Under the pieces are notes generated by a model. That model was not told the DNA's origin. It did not search any database and saw only the letters and a program-made list of their open reading frames with translations. A stretch of 7,476 nt of DNA from DATMBL01 sp050735975 (GTDB lineage Bacteria; Desulfobacterota; Binatia; UBA9968), in contig JBOHVS010000406.1 in assembly GCA_050735975.1 (NCBI GenBank), forward strand, positions 1-7,476. The letters are read 5' to 3'. Position 1 is the stretch's first letter, and each line of letters starts with the position of its first letter. The translations under genes and the position numbers were made by a program. Below, piece after piece: positions 4,539 through 7,476 of the stretch.

Positions 4539-6287
4539 TCAGACCGCCTGTATGTAAACATCCACTAACGCAGGCCGCTTTTCTTCTTTAATCACTCTCA
4601 ATGCTCGGTCGATCGCGGGGCGAATCTGGTCTGGTTCCGTGATCGGTCCTTCGCCTGAGAGCCCGAACGATCGGGCGAGATTGGCAAAATCCACCGGCGG
4701 CTTTTCCATGCGCATCGCCACGACTTTGTTCTCCGGCGGACGTCCTCGGGCGATGGCGATTTTCTCCTGGTGCTCTTCGTCATTATAGTAAGTGCGATTG
4801 TTCGTCATCACGGTCAGCAGCGGAACACCGGTATTGGCCGCTGTCCAAAGCGCGCTGGTGGTGTAGAGCAGTTCGCCGTCGCGTTGCAGATTGACGCAGA
4901 TCGTACCGGTGCCGCGGTACGGAATCGCCGCGCCCACGGATGCGCCGGGACCGTAACCGAGCCCGCCACCACCGTAACCGCCGAGAAAAAGCCCCGGTTT
5001 GTCCCAATCCCACAAACGCTGCGGCCAGCCTCGGAAACCGCCGGCAACCAATAACCATGATTCTTTCTTGATCGCCTCCCACACTTCATGGGCGAGGCGC
5101 GGCGGCGAGATCGGCCGCTCGTCCCAGCGCCGCTTGAGCTCGCTCTGCCAACGCGCGCGGATCTCGTCGTGCTGTGCGGCAAGAAACCTGCGCCTGTCTT
5201 CGACGACGCTCTGGGAAAGTTTCCCTTGCCGCCTGATCTCTTCGATCAACGCCGGCAGAAACACCCGGGTATTGGCCACGATAGGTAAATCGACCGGAGC
5301 CAACTCCTGAAAGTCGCTCGTCCAACCGCGCATGGAAATATCCGCAAGCGTTGCATGGATTACTTTGCAGCCCGGTTTGATGGCAGGCACAGCGGCATGC
5401 GTGGCTGGATCTTGACGCACCAGCGAGCCAAAAAGATCCATGACGTCGAGTCCCAGAATAACGTCGGCGTTGCTTACCAGCTCGCGGTTCCTACCCGTCA
5501 GGTTAAGCGCATGCGTGTTGGGAAAATTCAGTCGCGCGCCGAGATCAATCACGGGTGCCGACAGGAGATCAGCCAGCTCTACCAGGCTCAAGACGGCGTC
5601 GTTGTTTCTGCCGACATAGTCGGCGAGAATCACCGGGTTCTGCGCTTCAGCAAGCAAGCGCGCCGCTTCTTTTATGGCATCAGCCTCCGCCTGAAGCGGC
5701 GCCGGTGGACGAAAGCGAGCAGGATCGGGAAGCGGAATTTCTTTCTCTATCGGCGATTCCTGGTCGGTCACGTCAAAGCAGAGATATATCGGACCGGGCG
5801 GATCGCTCATGGCGATGCGGTAGCCGCGCATCATGGAGGAGGGAATGGACTCGATGCCAACGGGCTGGTCGTCCCATTTGACGAAATCGCGCACCAGGTT
5901 TCCCTGCACGAGCGCCGTATGAATCCAGTCGATCCAGGGGCGCCGCTTGCTCGAATTCATCGGGCCCGTGCCCCCCATGACCAGAATCGGCGTGCGGTCG
6001 CACCAGGCGTTATAGATCGCCATGGAGGCATGCTGGAGCCCCACGACGTTGTGCACGATGGCCGCCATCGGCTTCCCGGTTGCCTTGGCATAGCCATGGG
6101 CTGCCGCCACGGCGATTTCTTCGTGGCAGCAGAGAATCATCTCAGGGTTGGGTTGGCGGCCGCTCTCGTAATTGACGAGAGAATCGTGAATACCGCGAAA
6201 GCTCGACCCTGGGTTGAGTGCGACGTATTCAATGCCGAGGACTTTCATCAGATCGACAATAAGATCCGAACCGTAACGCGCTGCCAT
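4539..6287 (-). CDS. ThDP-dependent enzyme, acetolactate synthase / benzoylformate decarboxylase-like
   Basis: This protein of about 582 residues has the three-domain layout of the 2-oxo-acid decarboxylase/AHAS superfamily. Numbered from the upstream ATG at 6299, the N-terminal pyrimidine-binding domain carries catalytic Glu60 in ILCCHEEIAVAAAHGYAKATG. The middle Rossmann-like domain spans about 205-355. The C-terminal pyrophosphate domain has a glycine-rich stretch (438-458) and the Mg-ThDP motif ending TNNRTYY. The motif is normally G-D-G-x(~25)-N-N. Here it is R473-D474-G475 with N500-N501, so the metal-binding Asp and Asn are kept but the first Gly is Arg. Such enzymes cleave or join C-C bonds next to a 2-keto group; no exact reaction can be assigned. 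The annotated start is the ATG at 6287. The ATG at 6299 has no SD sequence, and its own GGAGG (complement of 6293-6297) lies five bases before the 6287 start. It sits between an amidohydrolase and a TctC-type receptor on the same strand. Confidence 0.85.
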   Translation of the reverse strand: MAARYGSDLIVDLMKVLGIEYVALNPGSSFRGIHDSLVNYESGRQPNPEMILCCHEEIAVAAAHGYAKATGKPMAAIVHNVVGLQHASMAIYNAWCDRTPILVMGGTGPMNSSKRRPWIDWIHTALVQGNLVRDFVKWDDQPVGIESIPSSMMRGYRIAMSDPPGPIYLCFDVTDQESPIEKEIPLPDPARFRPPAPLQAEADAIKEAARLLAEAQNPVILADYVGRNNDAVLSLVELADLLSAPVIDLGARLNFPNTHALNLTGRNRELVSNADVILGLDVMDLFGSLVRQDPATHAAVPAIKPGCKVIHATLADISMRGWTSDFQELAPVDLPIVANTRVFLPALIEEIRRQGKLSQSVVEDRRRFLAAQHDEIRARWQSELKRRWDERPISPPRLAHEVWEAIKKESWLLVAGGFRGWPQRLWDWDKPGLFLGGYGGGGLGYGPGASVGAAIPYRGTGTICVNLQRDGELLYTTSALWTAANTGVPLLTVMTNNRTYYNDEEHQEKIAIARGRPPENKVVAMRMEKPPVDFANLARSFGLSGEGPITEPDQIRPAIDRALRVIKEEKRPALVDVYIQAV

Positions 6288-6330
6288 AGTAGCCTCCATG
6301 GGATGAGTACCAGAAACACTAACGGTTTTG

Positions 6331-6396
6331 GTCTCGGGTCTCAGGTTTCGGGGTCTCGGGTTAACAACTCGAAACTCAAGACTCGGAACCCGAGAC
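6331..6396. repeat. Composite direct and inverted GTCTCGGGT repeat
   Basis: GTCTCGGGT occurs at 6331-6339 and again at 6353-6361. The second copy, extended to GTCTCGGGTT (6353-6362), is perfectly complementary to AACCCGAGAC at 6387-6396, leaving a 24-base loop. In between are related short strings such as AACTCGAAACTC. This gives one 66-base block in the 126-base gap between the amidohydrolase stop and the ThDP enzyme start. It looks like a dispersed, simple-motif repeat. If transcribed it can form an intercistronic hairpin between the two genes. Confidence 0.6.
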
Positions 6397-6413
6397 TGGG
6401 TCGCGCAGAGCGC

Positions 6414-7476
6414 CTAGTGAACCGCGCTCGCTTGTGACGCCTGTAGCGGCTGCGGGATTTCCATGCCGTAGAGTTTGGCCACATTGCCACAGACCAACTT
6501 CCTGCGGATGTCCTCCGGCAGATGGCCCAGATCGCGATCGATATATTTCCGCGACTCGGGCCATGTCGAGTTGGCGTGCGGATAATCGTTCGACCACATA
6601 CAATTGTCCTGCCCCCACCATTCAAAACCATGTCCCGCCGCGGTGTCACGGAAAAACGTACCGTAGATCTGGCGATTGAAATACTCGCTTGGATTTTTGT
6701 TAATCGGCGGGGGATTCACGCCTTTGAATCTGTTGTAATAGTAATCCCACTGCTGCAGCATGAAAGGCATCCAGCCGATTTCGTTTTCCACGCTGACAAA
6801 TCTAAGTTTGGGGTAGCGTTCAAACACGCCGTAGAAGATCAATTCAAAAAATGCGTTGGTAATCTCCATGAGCTTTAAATTCACGCTGCCGCGATAGGCC
6901 TCGACCCCGGTGCGCTTTTTTCCGAATACCGTTTCCTTATGGTAACCGTGGCCGGTGAGGATGTGGAGATTGACCGGCATGTTCAGATCCTGAGAGGCCC
7001 CCCAGAACTTATTGTAATGGTCCGAGTGAAATGGCAAATCCGGATGGGGCGCCTGCCAGATAATCGACCCTTTCATGCCGGCTTTCGCGCAGCGTTCGAG
7101 CTCTTTCACCGCCTCGTCTATGTTGTAGACCGAAATCGCTGCGATGCCGATCAAGCGTTGCGGGGCCGCTTTACAGTAGTCGATTAACCAATTGTTGTAG
7201 GCGCGGAAACAAACCTCCTGGAGCTTGGCGTCATCCATGGCGAAGTGGGGCAGCAGATTCGTCGGATAGAGCACCTCGGCGCTCAGTCCGTCGGTTTCCA
7301 TCTCTTTGATTCGGCAGTTCGGATCAGATCCACCAGGGTGGGTTTGAAAACTTTCCCCAACTTTCAGTTTGGGAAAGACCGGAGCCCGATCACGAAAACC
7401 CGCATCGACCCGCTCCACCAAAGTATCGGGCGGCTCCATCACGTGCGAGTCGGAAGAAATCAGGACCTCGAAACCC
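6414..7476 (-). CDS. Amidohydrolase family 2 (ACMSD-like TIM barrel), 5' end outside the window
   Basis: The frame is open through the right edge, showing 353 C-terminal residues. A GTG at 7442 is internal: just before it the frame reads VLISSDSHVMEPPDTL, the usual N-terminal strand of this family with the metal-binding D-x-H (visible residues 9-11). Further sites are NLHILTGHGYH (His171 visible, metal ligand), VSVENEIGWMPF (about 228-238) and WSNDYPHANSTWP (Asp297, the conserved Asp of the barrel). In ACMSD and resorcylate decarboxylases the first site is HxH or ExH, and a His lies where Glu is seen here in ENEIGW. This matches a D-x-H / E-N-E subgroup common in environmental bacteria, whose substrates are mostly unknown. 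The family includes hydrolases and non-oxidative decarboxylases using one divalent metal in the cytoplasm. It is the first visible gene of the cluster and is followed by the ThDP enzyme after a repeat-filled gap. Confidence 0.88.
   Translation of the reverse strand, partial: GFEVLISSDSHVMEPPDTLVERVDAGFRDRAPVFPKLKVGESFQTHPGGSDPNCRIKEMETDGLSAEVLYPTNLLPHFAMDDAKLQEVCFRAYNNWLIDYCKAAPQRLIGIAAISVYNIDEAVKELERCAKAGMKGSIIWQAPHPDLPFHSDHYNKFWGASQDLNMPVNLHILTGHGYHKETVFGKKRTGVEAYRGSVNLKLMEITNAFFELIFYGVFERYPKLRFVSVENEIGWMPFMLQQWDYYYNRFKGVNPPPINKNPSEYFNRQIYGTFFRDTAAGHGFEWWGQDNCMWSNDYPHANSTWPESRKYIDRDLGHLPEDIRRKLVCGNVAKLYGMEIPQPLQASQASAVH

Noticed and set aside
5355..6437. Long plus-strand ORF of 360 residues
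   Set aside because: It is antisense to the ThDP gene, whose conserved motifs settle the coding strand. Its His/Arg-rich composition is typical of a shadow frame.
7442..7442. GTG at 7442 as the start of the amidohydrolase
   Set aside because: The same frame continues upstream with the conserved ISSDSH strand, so the true start is beyond the window edge.

Overview
The window is bacterial. Genes start at ATG with good Shine-Dalgarno (SD) sequences, one protein has a Sec signal peptide, and there are relic transposase and palindromic repeat sequences. Amidohydrolase-2, a Bug/TctC-type binding protein, an acetolactate-synthase-like ThDP enzyme and a ferritin-like di-iron protein together recall large genomes of uncultured soil or groundwater bacteria (Desulfobacterota, Binatota or Rokubacteria style). 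That placement is only an inference; nothing here fixes the taxon.

The left part (1-1500) is gene-poor and decayed. A VOC-family ORF on the minus strand (116-343) keeps its ribosome site and first half but stops early. Just beyond its stop lies a compact structured inverted repeat (21-86) that can fold as a three-way junction. At 640-970 on the minus strand is the C-terminal part of a REP-associated (RAYT/Y1-type) transposase, broken by a frameshift at 766-767. It has no complete ORF and is easy to miss. No gene can be supported between about 1036 and 1534.

The middle (1500-3180) has two intact plus-strand genes. One is a UspA-like universal stress protein with a degenerate nucleotide-binding loop, preceded by a strong hairpin. 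The other is a 215-residue ferritin-like protein with two ExxH motifs. Between them is a 153-bp palindromic, MITE-like element with 26-bp imperfect terminal inverted repeats. Related GGAATGAC-containing repeats occur again after the ferritin-like gene.

The right part (3180-7476) is a minus-strand cluster, in transcription order: amidohydrolase-2 (5' end beyond the right edge), ThDP-dependent decarboxylase/lyase-like enzyme, and periplasmic TctC/Bug binding protein. It ends at a 13-bp hairpin (3125-3159) that separates it from the convergent ferritin-like gene. The likely theme is capture of a small organic acid by the binding protein and its processing by a metal-dependent hydrolase or decarboxylase plus a ThDP enzyme that acts on 2-oxo acids. 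The substrate is unknown. The ThDP enzyme has an Arg-Asp-Gly cofactor motif in place of Gly-Asp-Gly. A composite direct/inverted repeat (6331-6396) lies between the first two genes.

No rRNA, tRNA, CRISPR array or intact insertion sequence was seen. The best candidates for something undescribed are the structured element at 21-86, the 2083-2235 palindromic element, and the variant ThDP enzyme cluster.
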